Virus record (IMG/VR): IMGVR_UViG_3300042395_000174
Location: 1 to 29,103 of that record
Reading direction: 5' to 3' (one strand)
From: a virus
Length of the DNA: 29,103 nt
A program made the position numbers and the translations under genes. Shown here in pieces: positions 14,497-22,442 of the stretch (the stretch's first letter is position 1; each line of letters begins with the position of its first letter). Under the pieces are notes generated by a model. It did not search any database, had not been told where the DNA came from, and worked only from the letters and a program-made list of their open reading frames with translations.

Positions 14497-17270
14497 CCTA
14501 CCTCCTTCCATGTGAAGCCCACGTCAGCCGTGGCCGTGAACGTGACGCCGGGGAGCGACGGGTCGCTCTGCCGCATGGCGTCCTCGATGATCTGCTGGAC
14601 TTGCCACGGGATCGACCCCTCGGGCACCGTCCACTTCTTCGCCTCGGGGTCGTACACCGCCGTGTCTTGCGGACATTCCACGACGAGCGCGTCGTGCGTC
14701 TGCGTGATGAGGCCCGTCCCCGCGCCCCACTTGTGCAGCGGGATGGCGTCCGCAATCTTGATCATGGCCCGGTTCATCAGCGACGACGCAGCCCCTTGGA
14801 TGGGGAAGTTCACGATCTCGTTCAGATCCTCGCCGTTGAGGCAGTCGCGACGACGGCCCATGACCGGCTCGGAGATGAAGCCCTGCGCCCGAAAGGTCGC
14901 CAGTTCTCGGTCCCAGCCCAGCGGAAACTCCTTCGCGCCCTCCAGCCACGCACTGTGCATGGCGCGAACCTCGCGGAGCGTGAGGCCCAAGTAGACCAAC
15001 TCGCCTTTGTCGTCCTCGGTCAACTGGAGCAGCCGCAGAACCGTTTCGACGGACCCGCCGTATTGCGAAGCGTACTGCACCATCTTCGCGAGGTTTCGCA
15101 TCCGGTAGGCGTCCTCGGTCCACTTGCCCGTCGGCGCGAACAGGAACGGGATGCGACGGTCGCCGGGGCGCGGGTAGCGGTGCCCCTCGGGGAAGCCCTT
15201 CGCCGCCGCGAAGCGGTCCCCGAACACGGCCATCGCCGTCATGGAGTGAGGGTCGGCACCCGCTGCGAAGGCGTCGAGGTACAACTTGCACCCCCAGCGG
15301 GCAGCGGCGATCCGCAACTCCAACTGGTCGGCGTCCGCGCCGACAAGGACGTGCCCCGGCTGCGCTGTGACGAGCGAGCGCAGCCCCTTCGGGAAGTTCT
15401 GCGCGTTGATGGGCTTGGACGACGAGAGCCGCCCCGTCACCGTGACGTGCGCGTTGTAGCCGGGGCGCATCCGGCCATCGGCCCACACGATGCCCCGCTT
15501 GACGTAGCCGCGCTTCTCGCGCTCGCCGCGCTCCTCGTCCGTTTCGTCGTCGTCCCAGCCCACGCCGTCCACGGCGTCGGTCATGGGGCGCAACTTGACG
15601 ATGTACGTCCCCAACTCCTTCTGCGCGCTTCGGTAGTTCCGCAGCGTCTTGAGGAACGTCTTCTGCTGCTCCGTCAGTTTCGGGATCATCAAGCAGCCCC
15701 GAATCACGTCGTCCGACGTGCTTGGGTCGCCGCTCCCGGTGAAGCGGAGGTCGTCGTCAATGGGCGGCTGGAGATCCCACGTCCCGAACAGGAGGCGACG
15801 CAGGGCGTGCGTGCTGCCGGGGTTGAGGTCGGGAAGGCCGGAAGCGTCGCGGAGCGCGGCCCGCAGTTCCAGCACCTCGCGCATCTTCGACTTCTCCTTC
15901 GCGGCGCGGGCGGGCTGATCCACGAACATGCCCACGGTGTGCATGTCGCAGCAGATCCGCTGGATGCGATGGTCGCACGCGAGAAGGTGGTCTTGCCCCC
16001 GCACCCGCGTCGCGTCGTAGAGCGGGGGCAGCACCCGCGCCGTCACGGCCACGTCGAGGGCGCAGTAGCGGTGCAACTCCTCGTCGGTTTCGGAGTCGAA
16101 CGCCAACTTGCGCCCCTCCCTGTCCGTCTTCCACGCATGGATGTCGGTGTACATGGAGCCGACGAACGCGAGGTTGTGGGGCAACTCCGACTCGACCAAA
16201 CGGTGCAGAAGGATGGTGTCGAGCGTAGGCATCGGGTCGATGCCGTACTGCGCCCGCACCACCATGCGGTCATAGGAACCCGCGTTGTGGCCCACCTTCA
16301 CCACCTCGGGGTGCGTGAAGAACGCCCGCAGCACCTCGTGGATGCGGGCTTCGTCGCTCGGCGTGTAGAAGCGGCTCACGCCGTCCTTCGCGAGCAGCCC
16401 GACAAGGTGAACCTCATCGGCGTCCCCGATGCCGATGCACCGGACGTTCGCCGTCAGCGGTTCGATGCCGTCCGTTTCGTAGTCGTAGGCCAGCACCGCG
16501 CCGGGGCGCAGAAGGAACGCCGCCAACTGCTCGGGGGTCGGCTGATAGACGACACTCGGCTCCCGCCATGCCAGTGAGCCTCGGAACCATCGGATGGCGC
16601 GGCCCACGTCGGAGCGGAACGGGACCGTCCACTTCGGCATGTGGGTGACGAAGCCGGGGGAGAGGGTCGGCATCACCTTGACCCGCCCACCCGTGTTCGC
16701 CTCGCTCGCCTCGCTGCCCACCACGCGGAGCGTGTTCGCAGCGGGGTCGTAGTGCAGCCGCCCCTCCATCATGCCGCCCCGCAGATCGAGGATGGACGCC
16801 CCCGCGCCCGTCACCGCTTTCGTCGCGGTACTCCCCATGAGGATGATCTTATCGAAACGGGCCAACTCGGACGCGAGCCGGGGGCGGCAGCAGTCAATGG
16901 GCGACGGCTCCAGCGGCAGGGCGGGGTAGCCGTCCTTCGCACGCTGCGCGTTCTCCCGCCGACGCTCGGCGTTGCGGCTCTGGATCTGCGCCAGCAGCCG
17001 CTTGAGGTCGTTCCCCGGCGGCTGGCACGCCACTGTCGTCGTCCAGAAGGCGTCGCCGCGTCGTAGGCTTTGCGCGGCCAGTGCGCGCATGGCCTCTTGG
17101 TTCGACGGCCCGACGAAGGGACGCCCCTCGCGCACTTCCACGTCGCCGGGACTGTCCCCGACGACGGCGATGCGGGCACCGTCGTTGTCCTCGGCGGGGA
17201 CGGGGCCACCCTGTCGGCACGTCGCCAGCGGGCACACGTCGCAGCGTGCGCCTCGGAAGGATTCCGTCAT
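14493..17270 (-). CDS. Uracil-DNA glycosylase (family 4-like)/family A DNA polymerase fusion
   Basis: This 925-residue protein has three modules. Residues 1-230 match family 4 [4Fe-4S] uracil-DNA glycosylases: Cys10 and Cys13 in CDVCPL, Cys82 in VACQPPGND, Cys127/128 before RPRLASEL, and the motif GDSPGDVEVREGRPFVG (38-54). The usual HPS of the second active-site motif reads LSP within PTLSPGFVTH, so catalysis may be altered. Residues about 255-430 are a 3'-5' exonuclease with DYE (Asp263, Glu265), HNAGSYD and YCALD. The rest is polymerase family A: motif A DADQLELR (Asp646), motif B with RNLAK (Lys729) and QYGG, motif C HDALVVE (His859, Asp860). It is the likely phage replicase. ATG 17270 overlaps the upstream stop as ATGA, which is preferred over an ATG four codons earlier. 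Confidence 0.95.
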   Translation of the reverse strand: MTESFRGARCDVCPLATCRQGGPVPAEDNDGARIAVVGDSPGDVEVREGRPFVGPSNQEAMRALAAQSLRRGDAFWTTTVACQPPGNDLKRLLAQIQSRNAERRRENAQRAKDGYPALPLEPSPIDCCRPRLASELARFDKIILMGSTATKAVTGAGASILDLRGGMMEGRLHYDPAANTLRVVGSEASEANTGGRVKVMPTLSPGFVTHMPKWTVPFRSDVGRAIRWFRGSLAWREPSVVYQPTPEQLAAFLLRPGAVLAYDYETDGIEPLTANVRCIGIGDADEVHLVGLLAKDGVSRFYTPSDEARIHEVLRAFFTHPEVVKVGHNAGSYDRMVVRAQYGIDPMPTLDTILLHRLVESELPHNLAFVGSMYTDIHAWKTDREGRKLAFDSETDEELHRYCALDVAVTARVLPPLYDATRVRGQDHLLACDHRIQRICCDMHTVGMFVDQPARAAKEKSKMREVLELRAALRDASGLPDLNPGSTHALRRLLFGTWDLQPPIDDDLRFTGSGDPSTSDDVIRGCLMIPKLTEQQKTFLKTLRNYRSAQKELGTYIVKLRPMTDAVDGVGWDDDETDEERGEREKRGYVKRGIVWADGRMRPGYNAHVTVTGRLSSSKPINAQNFPKGLRSLVTAQPGHVLVGADADQLELRIAAARWGCKLYLDAFAAGADPHSMTAMAVFGDRFAAAKGFPEGHRYPRPGDRRIPFLFAPTGKWTEDAYRMRNLAKMVQYASQYGGSVETVLRLLQLTEDDKGELVYLGLTLREVRAMHSAWLEGAKEFPLGWDRELATFRAQGFISEPVMGRRRDCLNGEDLNEIVNFPIQGAASSLMNRAMIKIADAIPLHKWGAGTGLITQTHDALVVECPQDTAVYDPEAKKWTVPEGSIPWQVQQIIEDAMRQSDPSLPGVTFTATADVGFTWKEVG

Positions 17271-17572
17271 GCGGTGCCCCACGGGTCGATGCCGTCGTCG
17301 TCCTCATCGCCCCGGTAGTGCATGATGGGCGTGCCGGGTCCGGCGTAGGTGCCGACGACGTTGAACTCGACCCACTCGACGGCGTCCTCCTCCGTCCACT
17401 CGGGGTTCATGGCGAGGAAGGCATTGACCACGGCGTCGTAGTCGTAGACGGCGACCGCGACGTTGTCCCGCAGCCCGATGCCCACGATGGCGGCGTCCAG
17501 CCCGTCCCACAGGACGGCCTCGGGGTTGCCGAACGCGAGCATGGCGCGAAGGGTTTCGTGCGGCGCGCTCAC
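17267..17572 (-). CDS. Conserved small phage protein of unknown function
   Basis: This 101-residue acidic protein starts at GTG in a GTGA overlap with its upstream neighbour and ends in an ATGA overlap with the polymerase. Its pattern (LDAAIVGIG, VAVYDYDAVVNAF, WTEEDAVEWVEFNVVGTYAGPGTPIMHY) is one I know from many small proteins of phages and plasmids with no assigned function. There are no cysteines, membrane segments or enzyme motifs. Tight coupling to the polymerase suggests a role in or near replication, but only by position. Confidence 0.85.
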   Translation of the reverse strand: MSAPHETLRAMLAFGNPEAVLWDGLDAAIVGIGLRDNVAVAVYDYDAVVNAFLAMNPEWTEEDAVEWVEFNVVGTYAGPGTPIMHYRGDEDDDGIDPWGTA

Positions 17573-17925
17573 GGCAGCACCCGCAGGTAGTCGCAGTCGT
17601 CGCCGGTCGCGACGACGCGAGAGTAGGCGCGCACGTCGTCCTCGTAGCGGCGTTCCGCGAGGACGGCCTCGTAGTGCGCGATCTCCTCCTCGGTCACGGC
17701 GTCGATCTCGGACCCGTAAACGAGGACGGCGTAGCGAACCTCGGCCCCCGACTCACGTCGGAGGACGAGGGTGATGTGCGCGGCGTCGGGGGAGTAGTAC
17801 CGCACCGCGCTGATGAGGGCGCGATGGATCGGCTCGCCGTAGGCGTCAAGTCGGCGCGCTGCGACGACGAACGCACGTCGGACGATGTTGGCGTGGGCTT
17901 CATAGGCGATGCGGTACACGGTCAC
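17569..17925 (-). CDS. Small protein of unknown function
   Basis: This 118-residue soluble protein begins at GTG, four nt overlapping the end of its upstream neighbour (GTGA) and with GAGGAG just before it. It ends in a GTGA overlap with the next gene. It contains beta-strand-like blocks (RRAFVVAARRLDAYGEPI, AHITLVLRRESGAEVRYAVLVYG) followed by an acidic helix with EEEIAHYEAVLAERRYEDD. I do not recognise it. It is the second gene of the operon that leads to the polymerase. Confidence 0.82.
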   Translation of the reverse strand: MTVYRIAYEAHANIVRRAFVVAARRLDAYGEPIHRALISAVRYYSPDAAHITLVLRRESGAEVRYAVLVYGSEIDAVTEEEIAHYEAVLAERRYEDDVRAYSRVVATGDDCDYLRVLP

Positions 17926-18149
17926 TCCTCTTCTGCGTTGAGCGCGGCGTCTTCAGCGGCGGCGACGATGCCGTCCAGCACCTTGTCGGCGCGATCCATC
18001 GCGTCGTGCAGATCGGCGTCGAAGCGGTGCGCGAGGTCGCGCATCACGTTGGGTCCGGCTGCGGTGTCTGCGAGCGTCATCACGTTCCGCACGGCGTCGC
18101 GGAGGTCTTCCAGTGCGGCGACGGCGTCGCCGGGGGTCGCGTGGGTCAT
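17922..18149 (-). CDS. Small helical protein of unknown function, first in the polymerase operon
   Basis: This 75-residue protein is almost entirely helical, rich in Ala, Asp and Leu, with an acidic C-terminus (NAEEE). Such short acidic helical proteins are common in phage early operons, but no function can be assigned. The ATG at 18149 has only a weak ribosome-binding site. Its end encodes the GAGGAG that precedes the next GTG, and the two genes overlap by 4 nt. A degraded copy of the dyad seen at other promoters lies about 75 nt upstream (18220-18233), without a good -10 box. Confidence 0.78.
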   Translation of the reverse strand: MTHATPGDAVAALEDLRDAVRNVMTLADTAAGPNVMRDLAHRFDADLHDAMDRADKVLDGIVAAAEDAALNAEEE

Positions 18150-18186
18150 GGTCGTTCACCCGTGGGGTAAGGGTTGGCGCACGAAA

Positions 18187-18213
18187 GGGCGGGCAGTCTT
18201 CGACCACCCGCCC
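18187..18213 (-). terminator. Rho-independent terminator after the ssDNA-binding gene
   Basis: GGGCGGG (18187-18193) pairs with CCCGCCC (18207-18213), and the loop region contains a further GTC/GAC pair. On the minus strand the stem is followed by TTT. It lies 24 nt below the stop of the DUF669-like gene and before the polymerase operon. Confidence 0.7.
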
Positions 18214-18236
18214 CCCGTGTTGCCGTGAGGCGAGGA

Positions 18237-18878
18237 CTACGCGCCCAGAGCCTTCAGCAGATCAGCCGCCGCGACGCCACCCTTCGGGGCACCGCCCAGA
18301 CCGCCGCCCAGACCGCCACCCGCCGGGGTGGTGACCGTCGCGGCCATGCCGCCACCCATGCCGCCGACGGCCTGCGTGTTCGGCATGGTCACCTTCGCGC
18401 CGCCGCCCAGTGCGGAGCCGTTGCTGCCCGCGTTGGCGACCGCGCCCTCGGACTTCTTGCCCTGCTCCCACGCGCCCGGCGAGAGGAACTTCAGCGAGTC
18501 ACGCTGACCCGCGTCCTTGTCGCCCGCCGTGTAGTGGATGGTGACCTCACGGCCCACGAACAGCGCGGGGCTGGCGTTGATGGTGCCCGCCTCGATCTGC
18601 GCCGGGGTGTAGCCCGCCGACTCGAACGCAGCGCGCCAGTAGTAGCGCACGCCGTCGTCAGCGGACTGCGGGATGCCCAGCCACGTCGTGCGGACGACGC
18701 CAGCGTACTCGGGGTCGGTGATCTCGACCTTGAACGCGACCTGCGGGCGACCCGTCGAAGCGACGGTGCCGTCGGCGTCCACGATCTTCCCCTTGTAGTA
18801 GCCCGTGGGCAGGTTGCGTGCGCCGGTTCCAGCGGGCGCGACGCCCGCGAGGTTCACGGAAAAGTTCCACTCGGCCAT
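18237..18878 (-). CDS. DUF669-like protein, candidate ssDNA-binding protein
   Basis: This 213-residue protein begins with an N-terminal beta-rich domain (residues 1-140). It contains a GYYKGKIVDAD strand, VAFKVEITDPEYAGVVRTTWLGIP and YYWRAAFESAGYTPAQI, the arrangement of DUF669 proteins that accompany phage recombinases and are thought to bind single-stranded DNA. The C-terminal 70 residues are Gly/Ala-rich with repeated GGG, resembling the flexible tail of single-stranded-DNA-binding proteins, although the usual acidic tip is absent. ATG 18878 follows AAGGAGG at good spacing. The gene lies downstream of the Sak4-like ATPase, a common pairing in phages, and ends before a terminator. The ssDNA-binding role is inferred from family and context. 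Confidence 0.83.
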   Translation of the reverse strand: MAEWNFSVNLAGVAPAGTGARNLPTGYYKGKIVDADGTVASTGRPQVAFKVEITDPEYAGVVRTTWLGIPQSADDGVRYYWRAAFESAGYTPAQIEAGTINASPALFVGREVTIHYTAGDKDAGQRDSLKFLSPGAWEQGKKSEGAVANAGSNGSALGGGAKVTMPNTQAVGGMGGGMAATVTTPAGGGLGGGLGGAPKGGVAAADLLKALGA

Positions 18879-18910
18879 GATGATTGCCTCCTTGCAGTTT
18901 GATGAACGTC

Positions 18911-18930
18911 CCGGTGCTTACGCCCACCGG
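18911..18930. repeat. Inverted repeat between the Sak4-like and DUF669-like genes
   Basis: CCGGTG (18911-18916) and CACCGG (18925-18930) form a 6-bp perfect inverted repeat with an 8-nt loop, 33 nt upstream of the DUF669-like start. It has no T run. It may be a processing hairpin or an operator. A second, bulged GC-rich hairpin lies at about 18940-18961, just after the stop of the Sak4-like gene. Confidence 0.5.
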
Positions 18931-18968
18931 GGGGAAGCGTGAGGGCGAAACCGCGCCCCCTCGGAAGT

Positions 18969-19862
18969 CTAGAAGAACGTCGCCCAGCGAGTCGCCTTCG
19001 CACGGCGCAGCGCGGCTCGGTCCCATGCGTCGCGGATCGTCCAGCGGGCGTGCCGGGGGTCGATCCCCTTGCCCACGAGGTCGGCGTAGAACGCCTCCAG
19101 AATGGCAGCGTCGCCTTCGGGCGTCCCTGCGAGCAGTTTCCCGGCGACGGCCTCGACCACCTCTTCTTGCCACGCCAGCGACGGCAAGCGGCTGATGGTG
19201 TAGCCGTTGAGGCGCAGAATCTCGCCAAGGTTGAGCGGCGCGGGGCTAGGCGTCCCGGCGTCGCGGTCCTTGCCGGTCCACTCGATGCCGCCGTCGCAGC
19301 GGTAGACCGCGCCCCACGGGCGTCGGGCAGCGTCGAACGTCGCCCGCAGCACAAGGTCAGCCATCGCGGGCAACTGCTCGGGAAGGTCACCGGAGAGTTT
19401 CGGGCCACCGCGCACGCGGGTGCCGTCCGGCTTCGTCATGGGCAACTGCTCCCAGCAGTTCACGACGACGTGGATGCCCGCGTAGCGAGCGGCGGCGCGG
19501 AAGTCCAAGACGTACTCGCGCAACTTGCCCCACAACTTGTAGCCGGAAAACTTGTTCTCCAGCAGGTTGAAGGTGTGTTCGGCCATGAACGAGAAGTCAT
19601 CGACCACGACGGCATCGACGGTCTTCGCCTTCGCCGCCGCCTCGATGGCCTTCGTCGCCGCGTCGATGGTCGCGCAGTCGTAGACCTTCGGGTTGTAGCC
19701 GCAGAGGGCGGGGAGCGGCTTCAGCGCGCCGGGGGCCGCGAGGAAGAGCGCATTAGGGAAACTGTAGCCTTGGTCGGTCGTCTTTCCGACGCCGCTGCGC
19801 CCGTAGGTCACGACGAACGCTGGCCCGCCGGGGTCGGCGGGGTTCTTTGCTTGGGTGGTCAC
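18969..19862 (-). CDS. Sak4-like RecA-family ATPase (single-strand annealing/recombinase)
   Basis: This 297-residue protein has Walker A GRSGVGKTT (residues 21-29) close to its N-terminus and a Walker B strand VDAVVVDDFSF near residue 95. This is the layout of phage Sak4-type RecA-core ATPases, which help strand annealing and exchange together with a phage ssDNA-binding protein. The length fits that family. Start GTG 19862 is preceded by GGAGG at 4-nt spacing. An ATG further upstream would lie near the -10 box and is rejected. The gene has its own dyad promoter (19883-19911) and is followed by the DUF669-like gene. A role in recombination-dependent replication is well supported by the neighbourhood. 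Confidence 0.88.
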   Translation of the reverse strand: MTTQAKNPADPGGPAFVVTYGRSGVGKTTDQGYSFPNALFLAAPGALKPLPALCGYNPKVYDCATIDAATKAIEAAAKAKTVDAVVVDDFSFMAEHTFNLLENKFSGYKLWGKLREYVLDFRAAARYAGIHVVVNCWEQLPMTKPDGTRVRGGPKLSGDLPEQLPAMADLVLRATFDAARRPWGAVYRCDGGIEWTGKDRDAGTPSPAPLNLGEILRLNGYTISRLPSLAWQEEVVEAVAGKLLAGTPEGDAAILEAFYADLVGKGIDPRHARWTIRDAWDRAALRRAKATRWATFF

Positions 19863-19882
19863 GTTGCCTCCGTGATGCTTTC

Positions 19883-19911
19883 CATGTAGTACCCGCTTTG
19901 CCACCTGTCAA
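19883..19911 (-). promoter_or_regulatory. Dyad promoter of the Sak4-like gene
   Basis: On the minus strand consensus TTGACA (19906-19911) is followed after 17 nt by TACATG (19883-19888). The dyad TTGAC-N4-GGCAA starts at the -35 box. The GTG start is 21 nt beyond the -10 box. Confidence 0.78.
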
Positions 19912-19932
19912 CGGGGCGCGGGCCTTTTTCTT

Positions 19933-20769
19933 TCAGCCCTGCTCGGGGGGCGTCGCCCACTCGCACCGCGCATACATCGGGCACGCGCCGTAGCGGGTCC
20001 AGCAAGTGTGTTCGCTCGGATGCGCGGGCCACTCGCTCACCGCGAGGTTCCGCGCCTCCAACTCCTGCAAGCGACGCCACGCCTCGCGGATCGCCTCGGG
20101 GAACTTTCGGAGCAGCCCCGGCACCGGGGCCAACTGCGGACGGGCGAAGGTGATGTCCTTCACGTCGGTCTGAATGAGGTTGCACACGACGCCGCCGAAC
20201 TGGTCGCCGTAGGCGAGCCGCCCGGCCCAGCGGTAGGCGAGGAACTGGCCCGACACCGCATACCACCGGGGGTGCGACGTGGTGATGCGCCCGGTCGTCT
20301 TGTGGTCAACGAAGTAGACGCGCCCGTCGCGCCCGCGCCACACCAAGTCCACGCGCATCGTCAGCGGTGCGCCGTCGAACTCCAGTGCGAAGACCTCCTC
20401 GACGTGAAGGATCTCGGGACGCTCGGCGGCGTAGCGGGTGACGTAGCCACGCACGATGTCGCGAGCCAGCCCCGCGAACTCGCGCCACGCGGGACCGTCC
20501 TTCTTCGCCGCGAGCGCGGTGACGGCGTCCAGCGGCTCGTAGTAGGCGGCGGGGTCACGGCCCTGCTGGTCTTCGCGCATCCGTGCGTAGTGATGCGCCA
20601 GCCCGACGTGAACCATGCTCCCCAAGGCGAGCGCACGCCCGCTCTCGGAGTCGTCGTGCTTCTCCCCCTTGTGGGAGTACGCATAGAGTTGAGGGCACCG
20701 GAGGAAAGTTTCGTAGCGGTGCCAGCCGAACGGGGACGGCCCCGTGTCGAGCAGAAGAGGTTGGGTCAT
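19933..20769 (-). CDS. PD-(D/E)XK nuclease, Cas4/RecB-like with Fe-S cysteines
   Basis: This 278-residue nuclease has Cys25 in a FLRCP motif near the start, His54 in GSMVHVGL, Asp141 in MRVDLVW, and the DHK core (Asp155-Lys157) of the DHKTT motif. Cysteines 256, 263 and 269 lie near the end. The single N-terminal and triple C-terminal cysteines match the Fe-S cluster of Cas4- and AddB-like exonucleases. The enzyme probably resects DNA ends, providing single strands for the neighbouring Sak4-like recombinase. The start is ATG 20769 with GCGAGG upstream. No clear promoter is visible in the 126-nt gap before it, which is taken up by two hairpins. Confidence 0.92.
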   Translation of the reverse strand: MTQPLLLDTGPSPFGWHRYETFLRCPQLYAYSHKGEKHDDSESGRALALGSMVHVGLAHHYARMREDQQGRDPAAYYEPLDAVTALAAKKDGPAWREFAGLARDIVRGYVTRYAAERPEILHVEEVFALEFDGAPLTMRVDLVWRGRDGRVYFVDHKTTGRITTSHPRWYAVSGQFLAYRWAGRLAYGDQFGGVVCNLIQTDVKDITFARPQLAPVPGLLRKFPEAIREAWRRLQELEARNLAVSEWPAHPSEHTCWTRYGACPMYARCEWATPPEQG

Positions 20770-20832
20770 TCGCGTTGCCTCGCGTGCTGGAGTACCTATG
20801 CGCCGGAGGCGGGGACGGCCACCAAAATCGAA

Positions 20833-20868
20833 CCCGCCGCCCGGTCAGAACATGACCGCGACGGCGGG
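20833..20868 (-). terminator. Hairpin terminator after the DUF2325 gene
   Basis: CCCGCCG (20833-20839) pairs with CGGCGGG (20862-20868), and GGTCA (20843-20847) pairs with TGACC (20853-20857) inside it, a long nested stem. On the minus strand it is followed by TTCGATTTT. It lies 27 nt below the DUF2325 stop. Confidence 0.68.
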
Positions 20869-20873
20869 CCGAT

Positions 20874-20889
20874 GGCGCGCTAGCGCGCC
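20874..20889. repeat. 16-bp perfect palindrome just after the DUF2325 stop
   Basis: GGCGCGCTAGCGCGCC at 20874-20889 is a perfect palindrome with no loop. It stands between the stop at 20896 and the nested hairpin. It may strengthen termination or be a protein site. Confidence 0.6.
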
Positions 20890-20895
20890 GTCCCG

Positions 20896-21933
20896 TCAGA
20901 TCGTGAGCGAGGACGTGATGACGATGCGGCGGCGCAGGTTGACCTTGCCGTCGTCGCTCACGGTGACGCTCTCCACGCCCTCGGCGCGCATCGCCTCCAG
21001 CAACAGGCGCAACGCCTCCAGCGTGTCCTTCGCGGCCTCGCCGGGGAGCAGCGCGGCGACGGGAGCGGGCGACGGGGGCGCGGGAGCCTCGGGGACCGGG
21101 GCAACGTGCGAGACATCGAACTCGCTGCCCACCTTTGCGGGCACGGGGGCCGTGAGCGGGAACTGCCCGACGGCAGCGCGCCAGCCACCCGCCCGCGTGT
21201 GCGCCGTGCCCGGCGCACGGGTCGGGCTGGCGTCCTCTGCGGTGGGGACGACGCCCAGCGTGGCGCACACGGACTCGTAGAGGGCGCGGTTCACGATGCG
21301 CGTCGCCGCCGCGCCCTGCCCCGCCTTGATGCCCAACGCGAGCCGGGCGGCGCGGACGGGCTGGAAGAGGGCCGTCGCGTTGTGGTCGGTCTTCTCCGCG
21401 ATCTCGGCCACGGTGAACCACGGGTTCGCGGCGACGAGCGGCAGCACGCTCTGATAGACCTTGTCCTCGGTGGGCTTCAGACGCAGGGGGGCGGGGGGAA
21501 CGGTGACGACGGGGACGCGCATGAGGGACTCCTGTTCAGCGGGTTGATCGAGCGGGGGAAGGTCGAGAATGACGGACGCGGGGAGCGACATGATCGCGGC
21601 TTGCGTCACGTCGATGGGCTGCGGCTTGCCCTCGGCCACGAGAGTCAGAGCCGGGAAGCCCTGCCTCTCCAGCACCGGGGACATCGCGGCCTTGCGGTGG
21701 GGTCCGCACACGAGCGGGACACCCGCCTCGCGTGCGCGCTCCATCGCGGGCTTCGACAGTTTGTGGGAGCAGTTGTCCGTCGCGACGACGACGACGCCGC
21801 AGCCAGCCGGGATGCTGCCCAAGTGCGAGGTCGTGGGCCACCACCACGCCACCTCAATGCCGTGAGCGAGGAGCGTCGTGTCCATCTGCCGCCGCCACGT
21901 CGTGCGGGAGCCGACGAGTAGAGCCGCGATCAT
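20896..21933 (-). CDS. DUF2325 protein with winged-helix-like middle domain
   Basis: This 345-residue protein starts at ATG 21933 in a 4-nt overlap with its upstream neighbour. The frame is open 200 codons further upstream, but that part is Arg/Pro-rich shadow sequence. Residues 1-85 (MIAALLVGSR, LLAHGIEVAWWWP, CGVVVVATDNCSHKL, REAGVPLVCGP) follow the DUF2325 pattern, a Rossmann-like small domain with an invariant D.CSH-type motif and no known activity. Residues about 155-205 look like a winged helix (PWFTVAEIAEKTDHNATALFQPVRAARLALGI). Pro/Ala-rich linkers join these to an amphipathic C-terminal helix (about 300-345). The fusion suggests a sensor or DNA-binding regulator, an inference. A terminator follows the gene. 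Confidence 0.8.
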   Translation of the reverse strand: MIAALLVGSRTTWRRQMDTTLLAHGIEVAWWWPTTSHLGSIPAGCGVVVVATDNCSHKLSKPAMERAREAGVPLVCGPHRKAAMSPVLERQGFPALTLVAEGKPQPIDVTQAAIMSLPASVILDLPPLDQPAEQESLMRVPVVTVPPAPLRLKPTEDKVYQSVLPLVAANPWFTVAEIAEKTDHNATALFQPVRAARLALGIKAGQGAAATRIVNRALYESVCATLGVVPTAEDASPTRAPGTAHTRAGGWRAAVGQFPLTAPVPAKVGSEFDVSHVAPVPEAPAPPSPAPVAALLPGEAAKDTLEALRLLLEAMRAEGVESVTVSDDGKVNLRRRIVITSSLTI

Positions 21934-22442
21934 TCGACACCCCACGGGAGCGTGATGTCGTGCGTGATGAGGTCTTTCGCGATGTGCTTCATGCGGGCCG
22001 CGAGCGCGTCGATGCACGCGAACATGAAGGTCGTCGCCACCTCGCGCTTCGTGTCGGCGGGCATCCCCGTCGCCCACAGAGCCGTGTGCTGCTCCAGCAG
22101 ATCGTAGAGGGCGATCATGCCGCCGTCGTCGTGGGCAACGTCGGCGAACGTCGCGGCGTCCTCCGCGAACCTTTCGCGGACGGCGTTGCGCGACGTGGAC
22201 GCGGCGACCCGGTGTTCCGTCGAGCCGACGGGCACGGCGATGCGCTGCACCGCTTCGCGGGCGAAGCCCTGCATCGTCCACCCGCCGTGCGGGAGGTCGC
22301 CGGGACGAAGCGCGTAGGCGGCAGCGGTCGCCTTGCGGGACCGGATCTTCTCGTAGCCGACGAGCGCGTAGACTTCCGTGCATCCCGTCGGCACGGGTGC
22401 GCCGGGGGCGAGGAGGATGTGTTCGATGTAGTTGCGGCTCAT
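21930..22442 (-). CDS. Phage protein of unknown function
   Basis: This 170-residue soluble protein is not recognised. It starts at an ATG with a 4-nt overlap with the upstream small gene and ends in ATGA with the DUF2325 gene. The sequence has an N-terminal alpha/beta part (EHILLAPGAPVPTGCTEVYALVGYE) and a C-terminal helical part with a DDGGMIALYDLLEQH segment and a hydrophobic helix (TFMFACIDALAARMKHI). A single cysteine in each half gives no clear metal site. The tight overlaps on both sides imply that the three products are made together. Confidence 0.78.
   Translation of the reverse strand: MSRNYIEHILLAPGAPVPTGCTEVYALVGYEKIRSRKATAAAYALRPGDLPHGGWTMQGFAREAVQRIAVPVGSTEHRVAASTSRNAVRERFAEDAATFADVAHDDGGMIALYDLLEQHTALWATGMPADTKREVATTFMFACIDALAARMKHIAKDLITHDITLPWGVE

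Noticed and set aside
14601-16577. 658-residue open frame opposite the polymerase
   Set aside because: The opposite strand encodes polymerase motifs A, B and C, and this frame shows no domains.
18187-18213. CRISPR-like repeats
   Set aside because: No repeat array of regular spacing was seen anywhere; the hairpins found are single and fit terminators.
18220-18233. TTGCC-N4-GGCGA, a near match to the dyad before the polymerase operon
   Set aside because: One position differs and the -10 at the right spacing is CGGGTG, so I list it only as a degraded candidate.
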